Shown here one piece after another: positions 38,801 through 49,476 of a stretch of DNA of 64,000 nucleotides. The stretch comes from Clarkia xantiana subsp. parviflora (Eukaryota; Streptophyta; Magnoliopsida; Myrtales; Onagraceae). The stretch lies in NCBI GenBank assembly GCA_036873135.1, contig JAPTYO010000006.1, positions 1,393,644-1,457,643 of the forward strand, read 5' to 3'. The notes under the pieces were generated by a model, which made no database searches, was not told the origin of the DNA, and saw only the letters and a list, made by a program, of their open reading frames with translations. Position 1 is the first letter of the stretch. Each line of letters begins with the position of its first letter. The translations under genes and the position numbers were made by a program.

Positions 38801-41800
38801 AGCCAAAATTCAGTAGGAAAGAAGACCTGGTTCTAACTCTTTCTTACAAGAACGACCATTCAAAAAAAAAATTTGTTACTTGACGGAAAGCCAATAGCTA
38901 TTGATTTGCATGTGACAGACATCATAATGTAAGATACAAACAATGAAATATTGGCCGAAGTTAGCGTGCCCAAGGCTTATGATGCTGCGGCTGCTTTTTG
39001 CAGCTAGATTGCCCATACTCAGGAATGATCTAGCTTCAGTTTAGATTGTTTGGTTCTGCTAGAGCAATTCTCATTTGCATGAGGTTGAAGCTGAGTTCAC
39101 AAAGATTGTCCTAGCTTCACCAGCAGCCACCATGACCATTGTTCTTTTTGGCTAAATTCTCCTTTTCTTTTGTTCTTCATATTTTACTTATTTTTTTTTT
39201 ATACTGAGAACTAATCACTGAAGGAAAAGAGCGAGCTGTTTGAGATCACCATACAAGGAATGTACTCCTTTTCTGTACTCTCTTGTTCAAGAGGGTATAT
39301 AAACCTAATTTTCTAGTAGTCAATATTTGTTGATAAAGAACCATTGAAAATATTTTGGTGTGAATTAGCATAAGAAGATCAAAGCTTAGGATAAAACCCA
39401 TCCTTCACATGTGTTTGTTGCCGGCTTTACTAGGATTAAGCACACATCCTGTATGCAGGAGCTATGAACTTAGTATTTTAGATAATGAAAATTGATATTG
39501 TGCATACTGTTGTTGTCATAGGAGTGTTGCTTGATGACCTTATTGTCGCTGAAGATCTAGCTGCGGCAGAAACAACATCAGCAGCATCACATGCCGCGGC
39601 TGCAGCTGCTGCTGCATCTGATATACCATCAGGAGGGAGGGTGCATGCAGGAAATGTATTTGGTGATGCAAGAATGAGGCAGATGCGAACTGAGGAACCA
39701 GACGGTGCAGTTGTGCTAGGAAATCCTGTTGCTCCCCCTGTGAACGGTGACGTGTACACAGACATTAGCTCTGAAAACGCCATGCGTGTAGGATCCCGGT
39801 AAGCTGTCTGTTGGATATAGCCACCATTGCTCTCTAACTTTTCTCTGCATCTCTCCCTGATTTTCGGTATTTCAATTATCTTTCTTTGCAGGAGAGCGAG
39901 CAAAGATGTTGATTATTTGGTTAGAGCATCAGCAGAAGAAGCTAAGGCTATTACTGCTACTCTTGCTGCTGCTAAGACACTGCAAGCTAACGGAGAAGTT
40001 GAATCACCTGATAGGGACCGTGGGGCAGATGCTACCTCTAGTGATTCTGCTAATCCTATGGCCACAGGAGTTCGGCTACATCATAGGGCTGTTAGTAGAT
40101 CATCCTCGCTAGAATCCTGTTACGTGCTTTTTGGCAACATGAGAGTATAACGCACCACATGTTTTATGATTTTCTCTTCACAGGTTGTTATAGCTGCCGA
40201 GACTGGTGGATCTTTAGGTGGCTTGGTGAGACAGCTTTCTATAGATCAGTTTGAAAATGAAAGTAGACGGGTGAGCTATGGGACTCCGGAAAACGCATCG
40301 GCGGCTAAGAAATTGTTGGATAGGCAGATGTCCATCTTTACTGTTCCCAAAAAGGTGCGTTCTCATGTGTTTGGCATAATAAGCATTTCGTGTTTTGGCA
40401 GTATCTGTACTATTATCTATGATGTTGAATAGCTTGAGTCCTTGACTAGGGTCTAGGAAGCATGAAAATTGGTGCTAATTGGAAAGACCCAGCTTTCGTG
40501 ATGCTCTTTTATAAAAGTTTATACCAATTGATGACCTTTTAAAAAGAACATGGATATCTTAAATTGATAAGTAAGGCTATCGCGTCATTCCTATGACATT
40601 GTCCATGCTAATTTGACTTTCTTTTTCCTCATCAATATAGGTTATTGATAGGTCAAAATTAATGCCTACAAGAGTGAGTTTAGTTTTCAATGGAGGTGTT
40701 AATTATTGTGGTTGAACTTTCAGGTTACTGCACATCTTTTGAAACCTCGTGGATGGAAGCCTCCTGTACGCCGCCAGTTTTTCCTCGACTGCAATGAAAT
40801 AGCTGATCTTTGTGACAGTGCTGAGAAGATCTTCTCGAATGAACCAAGCGTTCTAAAAGTCAAGGCGCCAGTGAAGATATTTGGGGATCTTCATGGACAA
40901 TTTGGAGATCTCATGCGGCTTTTTGATGAATATGGTTCTCCTTCAACAGCTGGGGACATTGCGTAAGCGTCTTGACTTGAATCTTCTGTATAAATTAAAA
41001 ACTTCATCTTCCATTAGTTGCTCATTTTGTAAACGGTTAAGATACATTTGTTTGCCATATATTTCTAATTGAGGTAATGAAAACCAGATACATCGACTAT
41101 CTCTTCTTAGGAGATTATGTGGATCGTGGTCAGCATAGTCTAGAGACTATCACTCTTCTGCTTGCATTGAAGGTACTCTTACCATGCAAATAAATGTTAC
41201 CACTCTTCTAGCTATTTTTGTCATTTTTTTATGATTGTATTCAATTGATTGGTGCAGATCGAGCATCCCCACAATGTACATCTGATCCGCGGCAACCATG
41301 AAGCTGCAGATATCAATGCTCTGTTTGGCTTCCGAATCGAGTGCATTGAACGCATGGTATTATTCTCTTTTATCACTTAATCTAATTTGTTGCAGCACTG
41401 ATTGGTGGGTTGTTTGAGATGACAATTGAGAGATTTGATGAACAGGGAGAAAGAGATGGGATTTGGACATGGCATCGTATAAATCGACTGTTTAATTGGC
41501 TTCCTCTGGCAGCTCTTATCGAGAAGAAGATCATTTGCATGCACGGTGGTATTGGACGTTCAATAAATCACGTGGAACAGATTGAAAACATTCCGCGCCC
41601 AATTACCATGGATGCAGGCTCTATTGTTCTCATGGATCTGCTATGGTTAGACTTATGATTCTCCTCTGTGAATTAACTTGTCAAAATGGAAGGATATATA
41701 TATTTAGTGACAATTCTATGTCAATTGTTGTATAGGTCTGATCCAACAGAGAATGATAGTGTGGAAGGACTCAGACCAAATGCTAGAGGGCCAGGGTTGG

Positions 41801-42636
41801 TTACTTTTGGGGTAAGTTCATTATTGTTTTACTCTAATTGCTAACTGTTGTTTTTTTTTTTTTTTTTTTTAAATTGAAACAATATATGTTTTATTGTTTT
41901 TGTCCCAGCCGGATCGTGTGAAGGATTTCTGCAACAACAACGATATTCAGTTAATAGTGCGTGCTCACGAGTGTGTAATGGACGGGTTTGAGCGATTTGC
42001 CCAAGGACATCTCATCACTCTTTTCTCAGCTACAAATTACTGCGGTTCGTTTCTTGGTGGAAAACGAAACTTAAATTTCGCAGTCTGCTGTAGGGGTCTT
42101 TTGTTACAATATGTTTGATCACTTCTGGCTTTTGGTGCATCATCTTTTTTTGGTATAGTTTTGGTGCAATGTACACTTTTGGTGCATCCGTTAGTTGACC
42201 GTTAAATAGTTACGTCCAAAAGTGGTCAAACTTGTATCAAAAGACCTATTAACCCTGTACTGCAGTAACTAGTCTTAGGTTTGATTGATGGCTCTGTAAT
42301 GAATCAATATATGCAGGTACTGCCAATAATGCAGGGGCAATCCTAGTGTTGGGGAGAGATCTAGTTGTGGTTCCCAAGCTTATTCATCCCCTCCCGCCTA
42401 TTTCATCGTCCGAGGCATCATCGGAACAGCAGATGGATGACACATGGATGCAGGTACACTGATTGTTTCCTTTTTAGTACTAGTGAAAATGATCAACTAT
42501 GTGCAAAATTGTTCTTATTTGATTTTGTTTTGGCCAATTTGAATGAAATCAGGAGCTTAATGCTAACCGACCTCCCACACCGACCCGAGGGCGACCACAG
42601 CAATCCAACGATCGAGGCTCTCTTGCTTGGATATAG
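33902..42636 (+). CDS. BSL: BSU1-like kelch-repeat serine/threonine phosphatase (BSL2/BSL3 type), 967 aa
   Basis: Twenty-one exons with GT-AG borders join in frame: 33902-34253, 34979-35039, 35130-35208, 35375-35454, 35532-35626, 35718-35817, 36275-36344, 37195-37296, 37420-37501, 38150-38329, 39522-39798, 39892-40090, 40184-40354, 40724-40962, 41088-41172, 41258-41356, 41446-41645, 41736-41811, 41909-42044, 42317-42453, 42553-42636. Residues ~60-405 form kelch repeats (PRCGHT, GGIGPTG, PRYGH, PRYQHAA, CRHAA, GGLRGG). A poly-Ala linker follows near 420-430. A PPP phosphatase domain spans ~640-930 with GDLHGQ at ~670, GDYVDRG at ~704, RGNHE at ~735 and the later ATNYCG. BSU1-family phosphatases act in brassinosteroid signalling by dephosphorylating BIN2-type kinases. 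Length and the long N-terminal tail fit BSL2/BSL3 rather than BSL1. An in-frame ATG at 33887 would add five residues (MCDRE); MDVDS was preferred because family members commonly begin this way. Confidence 0.96.
35822..35886. repeat. (CT)~33 microsatellite at the 5' splice site of BSL intron 6
   Basis: Exon 6 ends at 35817. The donor GTAA is followed at once by an uninterrupted CT run of about 65 nt to 35886. The donor is thus GTAACT with no unique intronic sequence after position +4. Such runs vary in length between individuals. Confidence 0.95.
41848..41870. repeat. Poly-T tract in BSL intron 18
   Basis: A run of about 22 T lies between exons 18 and 19, about 40 bp before the exon-19 acceptor. 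It may serve as an extended pyrimidine tract and is likely length-variable. Confidence 0.8.
42095..42246. mobile_element. 152-bp MITE in BSL intron 19 (TTTTGGTGCAA family, copy 1)
   Basis: Termini are GGTCTTTTGTTACAA at 42095 and TTGTATCAAAAGACC ending at 42246, imperfect inverted repeats extended by ATGTTTGATCA / TGGTCAAAC. CTTTTGGTGCA recurs inside. Related blocks lie at 42947 and 43800-44065. No coding is present. Confidence 0.75.
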
Positions 42637-43654
42637 TAGAAGAACAGTATGTATTTCACATTCACATTCTTTCATTCATTCTAGAGAATAATAAAGCTTC
42701 CTTACACCGTGATGCGGTATCGTGTCGTGGATGGGACGGACACTCGGTATCTTCTTCATTCGATTCAATTGCTACCGGCAATGCAGCAGCAGCAGCAGCA
42801 GCTTGGTGGCCAAGTCTTTGATTCAGCCATTCTTTTGCAAAGAGGAAAAAAAAATCGATTTTTTCGGGTTTGGTCACATAATCAATTGTTGTTTCTTCTT
42901 CACAGAAATAATATTCACATTGTTAATAATGTAATTCGGGTTAAACGGTCTTTTGGTATAACATGTTTGACCAAAGTTGGCTTTTGGTGCAACATTGTCT
43001 TTTGGTGCAATACGATTACAATTTGCAAACTTGTGGTGATGTTATTTGATTTTTATTATAATGTAGCCTCTAAATATTCTCATTCCGACAATAAGTCACA
43101 ATTGACCTAGTCAGGATTGGCTAGGTCTGGTGACTTGGGTCTGACCTAGCTATGGCTCGAACCATGACTAGGTCAATTGTAACCTATAGTTCAATTGGAG
43201 AATATGTAAGGATTAGATTGCAAAAGTAAAAATTAGAGATATAATTTAGATGAGTAGACTGAACAAAATAAAAGTATTTAACGATTAACTAACAGATACA
43301 CCAAATGTTCACAAATTACAAACGTATTGCACCAAAAGTTAATTTTGGTCAAGACTCTTTAATACCATTTTCACAGTGCATATTGGTAAGTTGATTTCCC
43401 AACTCAGTTAACAGCATGACATCAAGAAGGTGAATTTACCAAAAATCGATGTAACTTGTGGATTACGTAATTGGACAAGTTAATACATAGATATGTTAAG
43501 ATTACAACTTTCAAAACAAACCAAGTTGGGGGAATGAATCCCATGTAGCTGCTGCTGCTGCTGCCATAATGGAGTCATTGATAATCTCCTTCACATCCGA
43601 AAACCGATACACAATCTGAATTATCATTCATCGAAAGCTTATGATAAGAAGATA
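42637..43654. other. Convergent 3' spacer between BSL and the DNAJC8-like gene
   Basis: Both genes end towards this 1.0-kb stretch. It holds the BSL 3' UTR with a (CAG)6 tract at about 42783-42802, a TTTTGGTGCAA-type element at about 42947-43370 and a (GCT)5 tract at about 43549-43564. Read on the strand of the gene it belongs to, each triplet run is (CAG)n. No further gene is seen. Confidence 0.55.
42947..43370. mobile_element. TTTTGGTGCAA-family inverted-repeat element, copy 2
   Basis: It starts GGTCTTTTGGTATAACATGT near 42947, contains TTGACCAAAGTTGGC and TTTTGGTGCAATACG, and ends with the reverse-oriented CGTATTGCACCAAAAG and TTGGTCAAGAC near 43320-43355. A second inverted pair is AATTGACCTAG near 43100 and CTAGGTCAATTG near 43170. 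It is a non-coding foldback-like element. Confidence 0.6.
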
Positions 43655-46600
43655 TCAGCCTCGTTTCACCGGTCTCTGCACATACGACTTGTTCGGGTCT
43701 TCAGTCTTGAGCTTCGGTGGTCGGGTTTCTCCCTTCTTCGCCTACACGATTATAATAACGAGCGTCTGCTATTGAGTTTGTCTCAAAAATAGCACCATAT
43801 AGTAAAGTTAAATTGTCTTATGGTACAATTTGACTGGAACTAGACTCAATTGACTTAGGGATGTATTATAGGGACTTAATTGAAAATAAAAAGTACAGGG
43901 CAACTCACTCACGTGTAAGACACGCAGTATTTAACTGTCAAAACTAACGGTCAACTAACGAATGCACCAAAAGTCTACCAGTGCAAACGTATTGCATGAA
44001 AAGTCTAAAAAAAACATGTTGCACCAAAAGCCAATTTCAATCAAACATATTGTACCAAAATATGACCCAAATATAGTAAGCAAAACATAAATCTAGCAGC
44101 TTATTGAAACAATATCTCACCTTCTTCCCGGACTTCATGAAATCCCTCCAGCTCGAAACCTGTCAATTCAATATTTGAGAAACTTCAAGAATCGAACGTC
44201 GATGATAATTGAAGATTCGTCTACCGAGTGTATAAGAAAACGAACCCGATTCTCTCTAGTTCCTTCCCATTGTTCTTCGTGCTCACGCTTTCTTTTCCAA
44301 ATCTCTTTCTGCTCCTCTTCGTCTTTCTTCAACCTACCTTCCTCTTCACTTATCTACACATCGAAACACATCTCAGATTGAGTTCAAAAGGCAGGGAAAA
44401 TTATGAGACTTACCCTTTTTGACATCTTCCTCCGCCTCCATTCTTGTTCCGTTAGTATCTCCCGGACCTTTAATATCAGTTCTCGCTGAAACTCCTCTGA
44501 TCTTTCATATTCTTGCTCGTATTTTCCCTTAACATTAACAAATTCATCAGAACAAACAAAGTCCGAGGATTGAAGCAAACCCAGAAAGTATAATAAGTTA
44601 AATTTGAGCTTCTTCGGTAACAAAACGAATCCATGGTCAAGTGTGGATCATACCTCATCTACCAATGATTTTATTTTCGAGGCGTTGTTCTTCTTCAGCT
44701 GCTTCTTCCTTTTTGCTTTAAGTTCCTCTGCATTGAACATCCAAGTGTTAAAACTTAAAACCGATCCACTAGTTCGGCTCAACCTACCAATTAATGATGA
44801 GGTAATCTTATTCTGTACTAACCTTTTGCAGCAGTTACTTGGGTAAGAATATAATCTCTCTCCTGAGGAATATTCAATAGTTTCTGAGCTTCTGCCAATG
44901 CTGCTCACAAAAGACAAGCACGGTTTAGAGACTTTCTAAGTACGATATCTATCGAATCCAGGGTTTTTTTTTATGAATGAGCAATAACAAAAGACCGAAA
45001 CTCCTAAAAAAGGATGGAAATGCTCCATAAATCTTCTAAAGCACTACATCAAGCAATAAACGAGGAAGAACAGGTGTAAAAAGCCGCTTAATTAGTATGT
45101 TTTTTCTTCATTGGTGAGAATTGAGATATATTAGCTTCCAATGTTTTCCATTGGTAAGAACAATGGGGTTAATCGGGTTTCACAATCAATCGACAAAACC
45201 CTTTTGTTGATCTTGAAGCAATGCCAAAACATGCTTTCAGTACTTTATAAACCCCCTTTATTTAATGCATGAAGTACAATTTAAAGAAGTCTACTTTCAC
45301 ATGGGAGGATAGTCATGAAGGCAAACCAAGAAACAGAACCTAGAAATGATATATATTTCTTGGTAATAATAGGAAGATTAAGAACTGTACCTCCAAATGC
45401 ATCCTTTGCTTTGGGATGTTTGCATTTGTCAGGATGAATCATCAATGATATCTAGTAAAAAAAACGTATAAGTATTCAGCCAGAGGTGTTGTTCTAATGC
45501 AAGTTATAATTGAAAACACTGAAGATAACAATTTTTTCATGTGAAGGACTTACCTTGCGATATTGCTTCTTAACATCATCAAGAGTAGAGTCAAATGGAA
45601 GGTTCAGGTACTCGAACGGGTTTAGTTTAAAGCAGGAGAGGATCCTATTTTTCAAGAGGGATTGGAGTCGTTAAGAGTAAACCATCGAAAAACATAGAGC
45701 CATCAAAAGGAAAAAAAAATGTAATTAAATAAGCTGAAGAAACAAACTTAACAAGGCAACTTAATCATCTGCAGCAGAAACGAGAGCCGAATCAAACACC
45801 CCATCTAAAACATTACCTAAACATTGCTTGAACAATTCTGTTGCACCAACTTATGTTGACCATTGACATTATGATGTTCAACAAGAATCAAATAAGCAGT
45901 AATTTTGCAGCAAGATTTGAAAGTCAGAATCCTTGCTTAATAGTCACAGGAAGCATATGTATACAATAGTTGAAAGAACATTCACCTAATATATCTTCGA
46001 ATAAATCAGCTACCCTATATAGAACTGGGTAGAGGTCTATAATATAGGTCACCATCTATGGTTCTCGACTTCTCGTAAGTCATATTCGGGTACACATTTA
46101 TATCAGGCCCCAATCTCAGGACTGCAACACTCTATGCACATACGAACTGGTATCGATTCCCACAAAAAGAGAATTCAGATGCTACAACCGGAATTTTAAG
46201 AAAAGGAAGTCTGCATAAGTTGGATAAGTAACTGCCTGCCCGAATAAACCCCATTCATCTCAGCTGGCCATGAGGCTGATTCTCAAGATTTTTAACATTT
46301 ACAAAAAAACATTCCAATTTAATACTTCAAAGAGAATTCAGATGCTACAACTGGAATTTTTAGAAGAGAAAGTCTGCATAAGTTGGATAACTAACAAACT
46401 GTCCGACTAAATCCCATTCATCTCAGCTGGCCATGAGGCTGATTCTCAAGATTTTTTAATATTTACAAAAGAAAAATCATTCCAATTTTAATATTTCAAG
46501 CCCTAAAATTAGATCCTACACTCAACTAAGTAGCAGGAAAACCAATAATCTCTAATCCATCCCCTCAAATCCCAGAACCTAAGCCTTTAAACTGAAATTG

Positions 46601-46896
46601 CGCCTCTAAAGGGTATTCAAGCTATGAAACCCTAAAACAACATAGGAGCTTGTCATAAGCAAATTTCAGTATTCGCCAAAGATTGCAGATAGCTAAACTC
46701 ATGCATGAAAAATCGAGCCATAAATTCAATTCGTTATAAATCTTCGTCCTAGTATGTATGATCAGAAACCTAATCCAAAAAAAAAAACTTTTGATTGAGA
46801 ACCAAACCTGTTGACCTCGTTGTCCCTCTCGACTTCGCTAACTTCGGCGAGAAATTGTTTGAAAATCAAATCGTCGTCTTGGGCAGTCTCTCCCAT
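43655..46896 (-). CDS. DNAJC8: J-domain protein, DNAJC8/SPF31-like splicing-associated co-chaperone, 246 aa
   Basis: Nine exons on the minus strand join in frame: 46896-46808, 45644-45554, 45451-45391, 44900-44823, 44727-44654, 44527-44414, 44353-44246, 44159-44121, 43741-43655 (741 nt with stop). The start is MGETAQDDDLIFKQFL. The J domain spans ~38-100, with NPFEYLNLPFDSTLDDVKK, then HPD at residues 66-68 in MIHPDKCKHPKAKDAF. A long charged helical region follows (ELKAKRKKQLKK, GKYEQEYERSEEFQREL, TEQEWRRRKM). The tail is VSSWRDFMKSGKK ... NKSYVQRPVKRG. This order and the WRDFM tail are those of DNAJC8, a nuclear J protein associated with spliceosomes and SR-protein kinase in animals. A nuclear role in splicing is inferred here from the family. 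It converges on BSL and its introns contain a 163-bp duplication. Confidence 0.93.
43795..44070. mobile_element. TTTTGGTGCAA-family element, copy 3, in intron 8 of the DNAJC8-like gene
   Basis: The right part repeats the family motifs in reverse: AATGCACCAAAAG near 43962, AACGTATTGCATGAAAAG near 43987, and ACATGTTGCACCAAAAGCC near 44013. The left part contains GTCTTATGGTACAATTTGAC near 43817. The ends pair only loosely, and the target duplication was not resolved. Confidence 0.55.
46171..46499. repeat. 163-bp tandem duplication in intron 1 of the DNAJC8-like gene
   Basis: GAATTCAGATGCTACAAC starts at 46171 and again at 46334. Both copies run through AGTCTGCATAAGTTGGATAA and CATCTCAGCTGGCCATGAGG to a TTCAA end. 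They differ by several substitutions and small indels, so this duplication is older than the one at 20083. Confidence 0.85.
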
Positions 46897-47146
46897 TTGG
46901 CGTCTCTGTTCGTCGTCTCTCTCTCTCTCTCAATCCAGTGGCTGTAGCTCAACTGGTTGGTGTCGGGGCTGTCGCCTCTCTTCTCTGCCGGGGACGACCG
47001 GGAAAAAGAGGACCTGGCTATAGAGCTACGCTAGTACGATACTTTTAAGAATATATATATATATATATATATGTATACTCGAGAATTTTTTTTCCCCATC
47101 TAAAATACGGTACATATACTCGAGAGACCTAATAAATTAAATTAAA

Positions 47147-47460
47147 ATAGTCGAGTAACCTAATAAATTATTTAATATTATATTATTAAAAAAAATCATT
47201 CAATTGTTTTTTTTTCGCGGAAAATGAACTCCTGACCTCTGGTTAAGGGATGAGGCGTTAAACCAGCGCACCTTTGTTACATGGTTAATCGTTCAATTGT
47301 TAAACCAAATGCTGAGGGACTGGGAGCAAAAGTAACCACTTAACGGCTCCCGTCCCAGTCCCGGTCCCTCGAGCATTTGGTTTGACAATTTAACAATTTT
47401 TTTTAATTCTTCGTAATAATATAATATTATGTTAAATAATTTATTAGGTTACTCGAGTTT
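47147..47460. mobile_element. Foldback element with long terminal inverted repeats and a nested palindrome
   Basis: GTCGAGTAACCTAATAAATT at about 47147 is matched in reverse by AATTTATTAGGTTACTCGAG ending near 47458. The pairing continues inward over ATTATTTAA/TATTATATTATT. Nested inside, AAACCAAATGCT...GAGGGACTGGGAGC (about 47304-47330) pairs with GCTCCCGTCCCAG...GAGCATTTGGTTT (about 47346-47383). Between the arms lies a tRNA-like minus-strand stretch (see the rejected list). It has the structure of a MITE or foldback element with a second insertion inside; the class is not assigned. Confidence 0.75.
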
Positions 47461-47559
47461 TTTTTTTAATTTTTGTTAGGTTTTTTTTATAAAATTTATA
47501 TAATATTATGTCACATAATTTAAATTAATTTTTCGAATAAGATTCTTATATTATTCTCG

Positions 47560-47659
47560 AAGTCGAGTCGATCATGGTCTTGTATCATCAGCAGAGTCAA
47601 CCTGATCATGTCATTGTATCATCCAAACGCGCACGCGCGTAGCGCGGGCATGTATCTAA
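47560..47659 (+). mobile_element. Helitron-like 3' terminus (5' end not found)
   Basis: A GC-rich hairpin CGCGC-GTA-GCGCG lies at about 47635-47647, then GGCATGTAT, then CTAA at 47656-47659 followed by T. This is the Helitron 3' pattern of hairpin, short spacer, CTRR and host T. I could not choose a 5' TC start, so the left coordinate only marks the inspected end region. Confidence 0.5.
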
Positions 47660-48536
47660 TAATAATATATCTAAAGGTGAGCTTTTCGTGAATAAAATAT
47701 GTATTTTGATAGTTGGATTTTATTTTTTACTAGCCCATTTTTTATTAATGTATTTTTAAATATATGGACAAACTATACTTTTTAAAATTACTAAATACAC
47801 TTTAAAGTTCTAATATGATTCTAATATGATTCTAAATAAGAATATGTACTTTGATAGTCGAATGTTAGTTTGATTAACTGACAAAGTGAGTTACGTTTTC
47901 ATATTATTTACGTTTTTATATGCAAATTTAGATTCTATTTAAAAATCCACCTTAATAAGAATGATTTTAACATTAATGCTCATTGGCCGAACCAACTACT
48001 CGGGATACATATCTCATGTCCCAGTCCCAGTCTTTTTGTCCCAGATCATGTCTCACCGTTAAGATATTGACACGTGTCCTGAGTGTAATTAATTTTGTAG
48101 TTTTTTTTCCTATTAATTGTTTATCTATAATTTAATTCTTAATTACATGTCGGTGTCAACAATAAATAACACAGGATATGTAGGTTTTAGATGCATGGAA
48201 ATTGCAAGCTATATATATATATATGGTGTCTACGTAATTATATTATATTATATTATATTAGTGGAAAGCAATTATCGCGTGAATATTTATATTTATTTAT
48301 CATCGATCGAGAAGGTCTCATCAGTTAGGCTAATGAATTAGTTGTTGTATGTGTTGACTTGAGTCTTATGTGTATAATTATATGATGACGTAGTTATGAT
48401 CAGTTAGTTAGTTGTACATCGCCGACCACATCGGAGGACAAAAAGAAGAAGCCGAAATTCACGTGTTAAATATGTCTTCTCTGGAAACATGCAGGGAATA
48501 ATTATATATGCTCTAAACCTTGTTTGCTTCTTCTGG

Positions 48537-48537
<1 letters not shown>

Positions 48538-48577
<40 letters not shown>
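48538..48577. repeat. (AT)n microsatellite
   Basis: An alternating AT run of about 40 nt in the spacer upstream of ALMT. It is flanked by unremarkable AT-rich DNA. Confidence 0.9.
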
Positions 48578-48578
<1 letters not shown>

Positions 48579-49214
48579 ATTTGTATTTATATGTGAATAT
48601 ATAAATATGAAATGGAATGGGATGAAGATTCCCCTAGCACCCCTAGATTCATTTCGACACGTAATGTTCGGATTTTTATGTTTACGACGATTTTTTGTTT
48701 TTCTAGCAAAACATAGTGAACAATCAGTATATGCATTGACTTCGTCAACGTATGTCCACTAGCAGTCTAGTAAAGTCAAGATGTCGATCTATTAAATCCA
48801 AATCTATTTGCATTCTCTTTATGTTTGACCTAGTATGCGGACCAGTATGGACCTAACATTTTAATCAGGTTACTGCGAGATGACTCTCCACAATGTTTAA
48901 ACTTGAAATATCGAAATCAAATCATATAGAAGTAAACACTCTTAACTATTTAAATGTATTTATAGTAGTCGACCGGTGCATAATAAGTTAGTTAATAAGA
49001 TATATTCATTTTGTACTACTTAAAACTTCTTTTTTAAAAAAGTGTTTTAACTTCAACGCTCCGGACTTTCTTGTTTTAGATTTAGTTGCCTCTAAAGTTT
49101 ATTAAATTTATAAAATTATAGAGATAACCTCTAGAAAAATAAGGTGTAGTATGTATATATAAGTTCATTATTTCTCAAAATAAAGTATTACAAGGAGTCA
49201 AATGTAGTCACCTA

Positions 49215-49230
49215 TTTAGGGTTTAGGGTT
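49215..49230 (+). promoter_or_regulatory. Two telomere-type repeats (telo-box) upstream of ALMT
   Basis: TTTAGGGTTTAGGGTT is two plant telomere units, on the reverse strand AACCCTAAACCCTAAA. It lies about 250 bp before the ALMT start codon. Short telo-boxes are known plant promoter elements, but none of the evidence here shows use. Confidence 0.5.
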
Positions 49231-49357
49231 CACTAAAAAAAATCTAACAAATTCTTTTTCCCAAGGAGTCAAATATTGTCACTAGAAGAATATTTATATA
49301 TATATATATTGTTTTCACTTTCTTTCCTTTATATTATTATAATATTTATATTGGCAC

Positions 49358-49362
<5 letters not shown>

Positions 49363-49402
<40 letters not shown>

Positions 49403-49476
49403 TTCACTTACTCCAATCAAACACAACAACAAAGAGAGAGTAGTTCATATTCATCTCTTCTCCTTAGTTTGTTGAA
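49363..49476 (+). promoter_or_regulatory. ALMT core promoter/leader with (AT)n tract
   Basis: An (AT)~19 tract at about 49363-49400 may supply TATA function. It is followed by a leader with ACACAACAACAAAGAGAGAG and then the start codon at 49477. The AT tract length may influence expression; this is inference. Confidence 0.45.

Larger units (their letters stand above)
46897..49476. other. Divergent spacer between the DNAJC8-like gene and ALMT
   Basis: No gene is seen in 2.6 kb. From left to right it holds a (CT)n tract in the DNAJC8-like leader (about 46915-46931), an AT microsatellite (47050-47072), a large inverted-repeat element, a Helitron-like 3' end, another (AT)n run near 48538-48577, a telomere-motif pair at 49215, and an (AT)n run just before the ALMT leader. 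Confidence 0.55.

Noticed and set aside
39478..39903. 141-codon minus-strand open frame
   Set aside because: Antisense shadow of BSL exon 11, including its poly-Ala coding.
46938..47010. tRNA-like A-box (TAGCTCAACTGG) upstream of the DNAJC8-like gene
   Set aside because: No B-box or cloverleaf follows at the right spacing; treated as chance or a very old SINE trace in the leader.
47218..47285. tRNA- or SINE-like sequence on the minus strand (GGTGCGCTGGTTTAACGCC ... GAGGTCAGGAGTTCA)
   Set aside because: A and B boxes are roughly spaced, but no complete cloverleaf, tail or target duplication was found; it sits inside a foldback element.
49215..49230. Interstitial telomere array
   Set aside because: Only two units; too short for a telomere remnant, so listed as a telo-box.
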